A DNA stretch of 9,235 nucleotides from Phycisphaeraceae bacterium (GCA_009827215.1 WUAJ01000079.1:1-9235); one strand, 5' to 3'. Counted from the stretch's first letter, positions 1-6,180 are shown. The notes: generated by a model not told the origin, from the sequence alone. Program-made: numbers and translations.

Positions 1-588
1 GACACGGCGCATGATCTGGACGGCGATCTCGAAGCACACGCAGGCGGCGAGCATCTGGAAGATCGGTCCGATCTGGTCCGCGGTGTTCCACGCCGTGAAT
101 GATCCGAGCAGCGCGCCGAGGGTCCCCCCCACTCCGATGGAGGGGTAGAGTTTTTTGGCATCTTCGAGCGACCAGGAGTCGGCCATGAATCCCCAGAAGA
201 CGGAGACCATGAAAAGGTTGACGACGGAGAGCCAGACATAGAACACGTATCCGGAGTAGAGCTTGTACTCCTGCGGCAGTGCTTTGATGGAGATGACAAA
301 TACCACTAGACATGCGATGACGACTCGGTATCCGATCGTCATGAAGCGTCGTGGGTTCGCTCTGCTGACGAGTGATCCGAACGCGAGGGTGATGATGAGC
401 GAGACGATGCAGGTGGTAACGAACAACCAGCGGAGGTCGCGCATGGAGCGCTCGACGCCCATTGCCTCTCTCAGTGGCCTGAGCAGGAAGTAGCCATAGA
501 GGAGCATGAAGAAGATCGCACCGGAGAGGAGGATCTTCGGGAGTTTGCTTGCGCGTGGATGTGGTGATGTGTCCTGTGTGTTGTTCAT
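1..588 (-). CDS. NTP/NDP exchange (ATP/ADP translocase-like) MFS transporter, 5' part only
   Basis: This is an open reading frame of 196 codons that starts at ATG 588-586 and runs off the left edge, so the C-terminal half or more is missing. The protein is strongly hydrophobic with a basic N-terminus. Membrane segments lie near residues 18-38, 55-74, 86-103, 112-134 and 172-190. The stretch YFLLRPLREAMG (33-44) and the later FWGFMADSWS (131-140) followed by GVGGTLGALLGS (152-163) are typical of bacterial relatives of the ATP/ADP translocases (Npt/Tlc type, MFS-like). That family exchanges nucleotides or related solutes across the inner membrane; the substrate here cannot be told. A stop codon lies seven codons upstream with no other in-frame start, so the start is firm although the AGG abutting it is a poor ribosome site. 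It is divergent from the HAD gene. Confidence 0.82.
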   Translation of the reverse strand, partial: MNNTQDTSPHPRASKLPKILLSGAIFFMLLYGYFLLRPLREAMGVERSMRDLRWLFVTTCIVSLIITLAFGSLVSRANPRRFMTIGYRVVIACLVVFVISIKALPQEYKLYSGYVFYVWLSVVNLFMVSVFWGFMADSWSLEDAKKLYPSIGVGGTLGALLGSFTAWNTADQIGPIFQMLAACVCFEIAVQIMRRV

Positions 589-665
589 CCTGCGAGATGG
601 GTGTACTCAGGACTGTTCTGGAAGGTTGCAGATTCTGAACAAATGTCGGGCAAATGATTCGGATC

Positions 666-679
666 ACCACTATTGTGGT
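666..679. promoter_or_regulatory. Small inverted repeat between divergent transporter and HAD genes
   Basis: ACCAC and GTGGT flank the four bases TATT, a perfect 5-bp inverted repeat, 30 bases upstream of the HAD start and 77 bases upstream of the divergent transporter start. It could be an operator or part of the leader of the plus-strand transcript. It is short enough to be chance. I found no convincing -35/-10 pair for either gene in 589-709. Confidence 0.25.
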
Positions 680-709
680 TGGATGGATGAGCACGCTGAG
701 AATGACACG

Positions 710-1612
710 ATGACCCCAAGGCCGGCGATTTTTTTGGATCGGGACGACACGGTGAATGTCAACGCGGATCTTCCCGAGGCGGCGTGGGAGGGGGTCAAGT
801 GGGGTGACCTGCTGAAACCTGAGTTTGCGATCCTGATGGAGGGGGCGCGGGAGGCGCTGATCGCGCTGAAGCGCGCGGGGTATGCTCTGGTGGTGATCAC
901 GAATCAAGGGGGGCTCGCGCGAGGCGGCGGGACGACGCGGTGTGTTGAATCGGTGAACGATGCGCTGCGGCGGGCGCTCAATGAATCTTCGAGTGGGGTG
1001 TTTGGGGAGCAGTTGATTGACGGATGGTACTTTGCGCCGCATCACGCGGAGGGGGTGGTGCCGCCGTATGACTGTGATCATGAATGGCGGAAGCCTCACG
1101 GCGGGATGATCCGCGCGGCGTGTGAGGAGCTTGGTCTCGATGCGAGCAAGTCGTGGATGATCGGGGACAAGCAGCGCGACCTTGATGCGGGGATCGATGC
1201 GGGGGTTCCCAAGGAGCACACGATCCAGGTTGGTCCGAGCGGGACGCACGCGGATCTGTCCGCAGCGGCGGAAGATATTTTGACAGAGCCGGAGGGATCG
1301 GGGAGTTCGGTTGATGCGCATCCCAAGATCGATCCGGGGACGCGCGTGGTGCTGCACTCGACGGACGAGGCGTTTATCCCGATGGCGGATCAGCGGACGC
1401 GCGAGATGGTCGAGGCGGTCGCGCGCGGGATCGCGGAGCGAACGGGGATCGTGATCCATGAGCTCAGCATCGACGAGCGGCAGATCGAGGTGGTGATCGG
1501 CGTGCACAAGCTCGCGGCCCTCGCGTTCATGGCGCAGCTGCGGCGCGACACGAACCGCTGGCACGAACGGCAGTTTGGGGTGCCGCTCTGGTCGATCGGC
1601 AGGGACTGGTGA
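710..1612 (+). CDS. HAD-IIIA phosphatase (GmhB-like) with extra C-terminal domain
   Basis: A 300-residue protein. Residues 1-190 are an HAD-IIIA phosphatase closest in layout to D,D-heptose 1,7-bisphosphate phosphatase (GmhB): motif I DRDDT with nucleophile D10 and acid/base D12, motif II VITNQ (T64), motif III RKPHGGM (K128), motif IV GDKQRDLDAG (D153, D157). GmhB binds zinc through C-P-H and C-x-C; here these read A109-P-H111-H112 and C122-D-H124, so one Cys is lost and one is His. Residues about 205-300 are an added domain resembling a degenerate Y1 transposase fold (see findings). The frame is open further upstream, but that part overlaps the divergent transporter and is not protein-like; GAG at 698-700 favours ATG 710, with ATG 683 as alternative. 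It overlaps the downstream heptosyltransferase by one base, supporting a role in heptose/LPS synthesis; the exact substrate is inferred. Confidence 0.8.
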   Translation: MTPRPAIFLDRDDTVNVNADLPEAAWEGVKWGDLLKPEFAILMEGAREALIALKRAGYALVVITNQGGLARGGGTTRCVESVNDALRRALNESSSGVFGEQLIDGWYFAPHHAEGVVPPYDCDHEWRKPHGGMIRAACEELGLDASKSWMIGDKQRDLDAGIDAGVPKEHTIQVGPSGTHADLSAAAEDILTEPEGSGSSVDAHPKIDPGTRVVLHSTDEAFIPMADQRTREMVEAVARGIAERTGIVIHELSIDERQIEVVIGVHKLAALAFMAQLRRDTNRWHERQFGVPLWSIGRDW

Positions 1613-2742
1613 TGGGTGATCGTCCGCTGCGATTGTTGATCGTGCTGCCCTCTTGGGTGGGTGATGTGGTGATGGCGACGCCGGCGATTCGTCGGATCCG
1701 CGATGCGATGCCTGGGATTTTCATCGGCGCGCTGTGCCGACCTGGGATTGATCAGTTGATTGGTGCTGGGGGCGGCGAGAGCGATCTGTTTGATGAGGTG
1801 CATGTGTTTGTGCCTCATGGGATGATGGCGACGAAGAAGGCGGCGGCGAAGGTGCGCCCTCGGCGCTACGACACGGCGCTCTTGATGACGAACTCGTTCT
1901 CGACGGCGCTGACGACACGGATCGCGTTTATTCCTCGGCGGATTGGGTACGAGCGTGACGGACGCGGGATGCTGCTGACGGACAAGGTGATCCCGCCACG
2001 CAATGCGGATCGGTCGTGGAAGATGGTCCCGGCGGTGGATTACTACTGGAACCTCGCGTCGTATTTGCTAGATGAGACGCTGGTGGATTGGTCGGTGCAT
2101 GCGCCGACGGATTGTGTTTCGATGCCGCTCGCGCTTCCGAGCGGGGCGCGGATGGAACTGCCGATCTCGGAAAAGGATCAAGCGAAGTGTGATGAGATCC
2201 TTGCTAAGGCGGGGGTTGATGGTCCCTACGCGATCCTGAATCCCGGCGGGAACAACGAGGCGAAGCGCTGGCCCGCGGATCGGTTTGCGAAGCTCGCGGA
2301 CTGGTTGCGTGCGGAGCATGGATTGGCGGTGCTGCTTAATGGATCTCCGGCGGAGATTGAGCTGATCGATGAGATCCGCTCGCACAGCGCGAGTGATCCG
2401 GTTTCGCTGCCCGCACTGGGGAACACGCTTGGGGGGCTCAAGGCGATCTGCAAGGGTGCGCGGATCATGGTGACCAACGACACGGGACCTCGGCACATCG
2501 CTGCGGCGATGGGGACGCCTTTGGTGACGCTGTTTGGTCCTACGGATCCGAGGTGGACGACGATCCCGGTGGAGCCGTTGAGTGATGGACGCGAGAGCGA
2601 GGTGGTTCTGGTCGCGGATCCGACGCTCGATGCGCGTGAATCAGCGAACGATCATCCGGAGCGGTGCGTGGTGGATCGGATCGAGCTTGGGCGCGTGCAG
2701 CAGGCGGTTGAGTTCCTGTTTAAGAATAACTCGTTCGCCTGA
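1612..2742 (+). CDS. Glycosyltransferase family 9, ADP-heptose:LPS heptosyltransferase (WaaF-like)
   Basis: A 376-residue GT-B enzyme expected to transfer heptose from ADP-heptose to lipid A-core acceptors at the cytoplasmic face of the inner membrane. The N-terminal domain opens with LPSWVGDVVMATPAIRRIR (12-30), carrying the conserved Asp of heptosyltransferases (D18). The donor-binding domain has NPGGNNEAKRWP (210-221, with K218) and NDTGPRHIAAAMGTPL (289-304), then FGPTDPRW (308-315). Length is close to WaaF/WaaC (about 320-350) with a longer C-terminus. The ATG overlaps the stop of the HAD gene as TGATG, with AGGG at 1601-1604 seven bases before it; a GTG at 1609 in the same frame is the alternative start. 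The tight coupling with a GmhB-like phosphatase puts both in LPS-core heptose metabolism. Which heptosyl position it adds cannot be read from sequence. Confidence 0.9.
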   Translation: MGDRPLRLLIVLPSWVGDVVMATPAIRRIRDAMPGIFIGALCRPGIDQLIGAGGGESDLFDEVHVFVPHGMMATKKAAAKVRPRRYDTALLMTNSFSTALTTRIAFIPRRIGYERDGRGMLLTDKVIPPRNADRSWKMVPAVDYYWNLASYLLDETLVDWSVHAPTDCVSMPLALPSGARMELPISEKDQAKCDEILAKAGVDGPYAILNPGGNNEAKRWPADRFAKLADWLRAEHGLAVLLNGSPAEIELIDEIRSHSASDPVSLPALGNTLGGLKAICKGARIMVTNDTGPRHIAAAMGTPLVTLFGPTDPRWTTIPVEPLSDGRESEVVLVADPTLDARESANDHPERCVVDRIELGRVQQAVEFLFKNNSFA

Positions 2743-2791
2743 GCAGTACTTTGATTGAATTCGGTTGAACTGGCCGACTATTGTCTGAGTG

Positions 2792-3256
2792 ATGCGCATG
2801 GATCGGATCCATTTTGTAGCGACGGCGTTGTTCGTGCTCGGCTTTGTGCTTGCGGGGTCGGGGTGGTCGTTCGTGCTCTCGACGATGATGAATCAGCGTC
2901 CATCGTGGTCGGTGTGTGGACAGGAGATGTGCTCGTGTCTCAAGCCGATTGATGATGAGCCGGCGTGTCCGCTGTGTGAAGCGGGGTTGATGGATCCGTC
3001 GGAGATGGATTCGGGTTGTGATTCAGACAGCGAACCCACGACGCCGACTCGGCGCCTTCCCAAGAGCGACGCGTCGATCGATGCGCTTGGCGGTGCTGGG
3101 AATAGTGCGATGGTCGCGTTCTTTGTCGGGACGATGGTGTCTCGCATGAACGCTGATCTTGGATTGGTCGCTCAGCGGGTACAGATCGCGATCACCAATG
3201 ACCGCGTGCCTTGGTCGCGTGGGGTTGAGCTGCCGACGCCTCCGCCTCGCGCTTGA
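2792..3256 (+). CDS. Small membrane-anchored Cys-rich protein, unknown function
   Basis: I do not recognise this 154-residue protein. Residues 6-31 form one clear membrane segment or uncleaved signal anchor. It is followed by a Cys cluster, C42-x4-C47-x-C49-x9-C59-x2-C62, with C76 further on, in an acidic Asp/Glu/Ser-rich stretch (52-82). A moderately hydrophobic patch lies at 104-117 and the chain ends in a Pro-rich PTPPPRA. The Cys spacing would suit a metal site or disulfides outside the cytoplasm; this is inference. Codon use matches the neighbours and the frame is free of stops, so I take it as a real gene. Start choice is unsure: GTG 2789, ATG 2792 or ATG 2798 are in frame, and only the last has a possible ribosome site (GAG, 2787-2789). 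It lies 49 bases after the heptosyltransferase gene. Confidence 0.6.
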   Translation: MRMDRIHFVATALFVLGFVLAGSGWSFVLSTMMNQRPSWSVCGQEMCSCLKPIDDEPACPLCEAGLMDPSEMDSGCDSDSEPTTPTRRLPKSDASIDALGGAGNSAMVAFFVGTMVSRMNADLGLVAQRVQIAITNDRVPWSRGVELPTPPPRA

Positions 3257-3319
3257 GCTGATCGCTCGTTCTTTACACACACATAGAAATACAAACGGTG
3301 CGCTGCATTGGCGCGCACT

Positions 3320-3325
3320 GGGAGG
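3320..3325 (+). promoter_or_regulatory. Shine-Dalgarno site GGGAGG that fixes the prepilin-like start
   Basis: GGGAGG lies eight bases before ATG 3334 and is the strongest ribosome site in the window. It argues for 3334 over the upstream in-frame GTG at 3298, and the prepilin leader then has the expected short length of ten residues. Confidence 0.7.
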
Positions 3326-3333
3326 TTGCGTAT

Positions 3334-4092
3334 ATGCGATACCAAATTCGCGTCTGCGCCGGGTTTACGCTCATCGAGCTGTTGGTGGTCATCGCGATCA
3401 TCGCGCTGCTGATCGGGATGCTGCTCCCCTCGCTCTCCGGAGCGCGGGACAGCGCGCGATCGGTCAAGTGTCTCGCTTCGATGCGTTCGCTCGGGATCGC
3501 GATGAATCTGTATCTCGATGACAACGACGGGGTGTTCCCGCGCTCGAAGCACTCGGCGGGGTTCTCAGGAGAGCTCACCTGGGCACCCCAGATGTTCGAG
3601 TACCTCACGGATCAGAGCTTTGAAGGGGATTCCGATCTCTGGCAGAGCGATTCGTGGTGGAGCGCGACCAACGAGTTCTACCGGTGCGCTCATGATCGGA
3701 GAGAGAGTCCGATTGAGCAGCCGGGGCTGCCGTTCTCTACGGCGGCGGTGAGCTACGGGCTGAATGTGTATTACGAGCTTCGTCGAGAGGAGATTGATCC
3801 GAGTCGGTTTGTGGGTGATCGGTTTGAGCCGTATCGGAAACGATCGGCTACGCCTCATCCATCAAAGACGATTCTGCTTGGAGAAGTCAAGGACACGCTG
3901 AGCGTGGACCACATTATGGCTCATTTCTGGCGCACGCGTGGTGTGCAGGCGGGCTTTGAAGTGGCGCACGATCGGCACGGAGACAACGCGGGATACCTGA
4001 TGCTCGACGGGCACGCTGCGGCGCGCTCGCTCACTGAGGTGTATGACGCGGACAATGCGCGGGATCAGTGGTATCCCGCGATGGCACAGTAA
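3334..4092 (+). CDS. Type II secretion prepilin-like protein with H-X9-DG C-terminal motif
   Basis: A 252-residue pseudopilin-like protein. The leader MRYQIRVCAG ends in Gly, followed by FTLIELLVVIAIIALLIGM: the prepilin peptidase site (cleavage after G10, N-methylation of F11, Glu at +5) and the hydrophobic helix that carries pseudopilins in the inner membrane. The C-terminal part has H215, nine residues, then D225-G226, an exact H-X9-DG motif, a mark of the DUF1559-like family that is vastly expanded in planctomycetes. C46 and C118 (in KCLASMRSLG and FYRCAHD) are at positions where such proteins often have a Cys pair. Most of these proteins have no assigned function; a surface or secretion-machinery role is inferred. 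It sits 44 bases before the first PEP-CTERM gene on the same strand, so the three genes may form one transcription unit. Confidence 0.9.
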   Translation: MRYQIRVCAGFTLIELLVVIAIIALLIGMLLPSLSGARDSARSVKCLASMRSLGIAMNLYLDDNDGVFPRSKHSAGFSGELTWAPQMFEYLTDQSFEGDSDLWQSDSWWSATNEFYRCAHDRRESPIEQPGLPFSTAAVSYGLNVYYELRREEIDPSRFVGDRFEPYRKRSATPHPSKTILLGEVKDTLSVDHIMAHFWRTRGVQAGFEVAHDRHGDNAGYLMLDGHAAARSLTEVYDADNARDQWYPAMAQ

Positions 4093-4098
4093 CAACAC

Positions 4099-4113
4099 GC
4101 GCCCAAGAGGCGC
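4099..4113 (+). other. GC-rich hairpin between prepilin-like and first PEP-CTERM gene
   Basis: GCGCC (4099-4103) and GGCGC (4109-4113) can pair around the loop CAAGA. No T run follows, so it is not a standard terminator. It starts six bases after the upstream stop and ends 23 bases before the next ATG; an mRNA-stability or processing role is possible. Confidence 0.3.
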
Positions 4114-4136
4114 ACTCAATAGAAAGAAGTTTCAAA

Positions 4137-4766
4137 ATGAAGATTATGACAATATCAACACTCGCACTCGTTTCAGGTTCCGCGCTTGCGGGCGTGAGCA
4201 CCCCCAATGTCTGGGGTCCGATGGAGCACATCATGCTGACCTTCGATAACGGCGAAGTGCACGCGCATGTCGGGACCGATGCGAGCAGTCCGATCGAGAT
4301 GCATCGCTTTGCGGGCGAGGTGTACGACGGCGCTGCGAGCGTGCTCAATGACACCTATTACTCCAGCCAATACGGCTGGCTCGCGGACGGATTCATCAGC
4401 CTCGAACTGGACGAGTACATGTGGATCGAGCATGTCTCATCGACCGCTGGTCTGAATGTCTACGAAGGCGGGCTCCGCATGATGCGTGAGATGCACACCT
4501 ACGACGCGATCCAAGGCACCGCTGGTTCTGACGACGCGTGGAACTGGGGAGGCACGATGGTCCACAACTGGTACAGCGCCGATGCACTGGGCGCGTACGA
4601 AGCGACTTACCGTGTGTTTGTGGGTGACGCTTCGGGCAATGCGTACTCGCAGTACACAAGTGATCTGGTGACACTCAACTTCAACGCCGTCCCGGCTCCA
4701 AGCGTACTGGGGATGCTCGCGATGGGTGGGCTCGTCGCATCGCGCAGAAAGCGCGGTGACGCATGA
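4137..4766 (+). CDS. PEP-CTERM sorting-domain protein, paralog 1
   Basis: A 209-residue secreted protein. Residues 1-18 are a signal peptide ending in ALA before G19. The tail, VPAPS (185-189), hydrophobic helix (190-201), then SRRKR, is the planctomycete form of the PEP-CTERM signal recognised by exosortase, so the mature protein is expected to be cleaved there and anchored or passed to the outside. The body has no named domain known to me. Landmarks shared with the next gene are YDGAASVLN (63-71), SSQYGWLADGFISL (76-89) and GTAGSDDAWNWGGTMVHNWY (127-146). An open frame extends upstream into the previous gene, but the signal peptide and the purine-rich AGAAG (4125-4129) place the start at ATG 4137. 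Its stop overlaps the next gene's start (ATGA). No exosortase gene lies in this window. Confidence 0.85.
   Translation: MKIMTISTLALVSGSALAGVSTPNVWGPMEHIMLTFDNGEVHAHVGTDASSPIEMHRFAGEVYDGAASVLNDTYYSSQYGWLADGFISLELDEYMWIEHVSSTAGLNVYEGGLRMMREMHTYDAIQGTAGSDDAWNWGGTMVHNWYSADALGAYEATYRVFVGDASGNAYSQYTSDLVTLNFNAVPAPSVLGMLAMGGLVASRRKRGDA
4689..4704 (+). repeat. 16-bp direct repeat, copy 1, encoding the sorting motif
   Basis: GTCCCGGCTCCAAGCG occurs here and again at 5333-5348, in both cases encoding the VPAPS entry to the C-terminal sorting signal. It is the longest exact match I noticed between the two paralogs, consistent with recent tandem duplication or tail conversion. Confidence 0.7.
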
Positions 4767-5398
4767 GAGCTGCTTTTGCAACACTCGCGCTGACTGCGGG
4801 ATTCGCTTCGGCGGATGTGCCTCAGATGGGAGGTCCGATGAGCCACTTGCTTGTATCTATCTTCGATCAGCAGGTGTTCCTCTCATTCGAGTCGCCTCAC
4901 ATGACGACGGTGGAGATGCTCGAAGGCGCGGATACGTATGATGGCGCTGCATCGGTGCTCAATCACACCGGGGTTAACTCCCAGTTCGGATGGCTCGCGT
5001 TCGGTTTCATCTCACTCCCCTCTCAGAGCGGCGTTTTTGTCCGCACGCTCGGATCGTCGGAGCATCTCTCTGTGTACTCAGAGTTTGGGTTTGATCCCAT
5101 CCTTGGGACCGACGGCTCGGACTCGGTCTGGCAATGGGGTGGTCAGATGACGCACAACTGGTACTCCAGCGATGTGCGTGGTCCACACTGGGCGCAGTAC
5201 GAGGTATTCGTCGGAGATCTGCAAGGCAATCCGCTGGACGGCTGGGGCAGCGCGACGATCGATCTGCACTTTGAGTTCGGACAGGATCTGAGCAGTCGGA
5301 TCGGATCGCTGGGGAATGTTTCGGTTGGAACGGTCCCGGCTCCAAGCGCGTTGTCCGTGTTCGCTCTGATCTCTGTCGCCGCTCGTCGGCGTCGGTGA
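4763..5398 (+). CDS. PEP-CTERM sorting-domain protein, paralog 2
   Basis: A 211-residue secreted protein and clear paralog of the preceding gene. Signal peptide residues 1-17 end in ASA before D18. Shared blocks are YDGAASVLN (59-67), NSQFGWLAFGFISL (72-85) and GTDGSDSVWQWGGQMTHNWY (115-134). It differs in the middle (86-114) and has an added spacer of about 20 residues (171-190) before VPAPS (191-195). The hydrophobic tail and terminal RRRR complete the PEP-CTERM signal. Its ATG overlaps the previous stop as ATGA with no clear ribosome site, so translation is probably coupled. Function is unknown; both products likely go to the same exosortase-dependent surface location. A terminator-like hairpin follows 30 bases after the stop. 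Confidence 0.85.
   Translation: MRAAFATLALTAGFASADVPQMGGPMSHLLVSIFDQQVFLSFESPHMTTVEMLEGADTYDGAASVLNHTGVNSQFGWLAFGFISLPSQSGVFVRTLGSSEHLSVYSEFGFDPILGTDGSDSVWQWGGQMTHNWYSSDVRGPHWAQYEVFVGDLQGNPLDGWGSATIDLHFEFGQDLSSRIGSLGNVSVGTVPAPSALSVFALISVAARRRR
5333..5348 (+). repeat. 16-bp direct repeat, copy 2, encoding the sorting motif
   Basis: Second copy of GTCCCGGCTCCAAGCG (first at 4689-4704), again covering the VPAPS codons. Codon choice is identical in the two copies, although the DNA just after them has diverged. Confidence 0.7.
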
Positions 5399-5427
5399 AC
5401 TGATCGGTTGATCACAAATCTATGATT

Positions 5428-5465
5428 GAGGGCATCCTTTCCGATTGGATGGGGTGCCCTCTTTG
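5428..5465 (+). terminator. Probable intrinsic terminator after the PEP-CTERM pair
   Basis: GAGGGCATCC (5428-5437) pairs with GGGTGCCCTC (5452-5461): ten pairs with one T-G wobble, then CTTTGTGTT as a weak T-rich tail. A smaller hairpin, TGATC and GATCA around GGTT (5401-5414), comes just before it. It sits between the last PEP-CTERM stop and guanylate kinase. The tail is not a clean T run, so an alternative is a structured leader of the kinase mRNA. Confidence 0.55.
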
Positions 5466-5504
5466 TGTTGGGTGACTACGCTGAGTTGTATGGAGACTCT
5501 TGAG

Positions 5505-6131
5505 ATGGAAACGGGATACCCACGACTGCCGACAGACACTGACAACGGGTTGTTGTTGATCATTTCAGGCCCATCCGGGGTTGGGAAGACCACGATCACA
5601 CGCGGCGTAGAGCGCGCGATCGGGGATTCGGTGTTCTCAGTAAGCTGCACGACACGAGTCAAAACCGAAGCGGACACTGAGGGGGTCGATTACCACTTCG
5701 TCAGCGACGAGGAGTTCAACGAGCTCATCGAGCAGGACGCGTTCTTGGAGTGGGCGGATGTCTTCGGGAAGAAATACGGCACGCGGCGCAAGTGGGTCGA
5801 AGAACAGCTCGCACGCGGTCGACTGGTGATCCTTGAGATCGATGTCAAAGGCGCGGCGCAGGTGAAAGAGAAGATGCCGGAGGCGTTTGGGATTTTCATT
5901 ATGCCTCCGAGTGAAGAGGTTTTGCTCGGACGCTTGCAGAATCGCAAGCGCGAGAGCGCCGAGCAGATCGAGAAGCGGTTCGCGGAAGCGAAGACCGAAA
6001 TGGAAGCGGCTCGTTCGGGTGAGGTGTACGACAAGTTCATCATCAATGAAGATCTGGAAGCGGCGATCCAGGAATCGATCGGCACAGTGAACGCGGCTCG
6101 GATTGCGAGCTCGATGCGTCACGAGCACTAA
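5505..6131 (+). CDS. gmk: Guanylate kinase
   Basis: A 208-residue cytoplasmic enzyme, matching the usual length of about 205, that phosphorylates GMP to GDP with ATP in purine nucleotide metabolism. The P-loop is GPSGVGKTT (22-30). The GMP-binding region starts SVSCTTR (45-51) and continues with DYHF (62-65), FLEWADVFGKKYGT (80-93, with E82 and Y91) and EIDVKGAAQV (111-120). The arginine-bearing lid is at 143-158. The usual TTRxPRxxE motif reads TTRVKTEAD here, so the second GMP-phosphate Arg and the following Glu are replaced by Thr54 and Asp57. GGAG (5492-5495), nine bases upstream, favours ATG 5505; ATG 5490 is a second choice, and the longer frame from 5445 would overlap the terminator hairpin. 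The gene may share its 3' terminator with the converging SnoaL gene. Confidence 0.93.
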   Translation: METGYPRLPTDTDNGLLLIISGPSGVGKTTITRGVERAIGDSVFSVSCTTRVKTEADTEGVDYHFVSDEEFNELIEQDAFLEWADVFGKKYGTRRKWVEEQLARGRLVILEIDVKGAAQVKEKMPEAFGIFIMPPSEEVLLGRLQNRKRESAEQIEKRFAEAKTEMEAARSGEVYDKFIINEDLEAAIQESIGTVNAARIASSMRHEH

Positions 6132-6151
6132 AAAACGGGCCGAGGCCCGTT
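6130..6151 (-). terminator. Intrinsic terminator of the minus-strand SnoaL gene, perhaps bidirectional
   Basis: AACGGGC and GCCCGTT (6134-6140, 6145-6151) form a perfect 7-bp stem around CGAG. Read on the minus strand it is followed by six T (complement of 6130-6135), a textbook terminator 30 bases past the SnoaL stop. On the plus strand the hairpin starts three bases after the guanylate kinase stop but has only TT after it, so it would be a weaker terminator for that gene. Confidence 0.8.
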
Positions 6152-6180
6152 GGTGACATTGATGATAATTGACGGATCGC

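Noticed and set aside
263..493. Short plus-strand open frame of 76 codons
   Set aside because: It lies inside and opposite the transporter gene, whose reading frame has clear family motifs.
506..709. Upstream extension of the HAD phosphatase frame (68 extra residues)
   Set aside because: It overlaps the start of the divergent transporter gene, gives a Cys-rich non-protein-like sequence, and the HAD core begins right after ATG 710.
2068..2496. Minus-strand open frame (142 codons) opposite the heptosyltransferase
   Set aside because: Arg-rich shadow; the plus strand carries the conserved GT9 motifs.
3311..3332. Possible sigma-54 site (TTGGCGCG to TTGCGT) before the prepilin-like gene
   Set aside because: The GG-to-GC spacing is 16 bases where 10 is required, and the region is better explained by the GGGAGG ribosome site.
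4082..4098. Possible sigma-54 site (TGGCACA and downstream CAAC) before the first PEP-CTERM gene
   Set aside because: The -24 half is good but the -12 half lacks the required GC, and it overlaps the end of the previous coding region; I saw no second supporting site.
5445..5504. Longer N-terminus for guanylate kinase
   Set aside because: It would start inside the terminator hairpin; ATG 5505 has GGAG at good spacing and gives the normal family length.
5637..6128. Minus-strand open frame (163 codons) opposite guanylate kinase
   Set aside because: Shadow of a clearly recognised gene; no domain and no ribosome site noticed.
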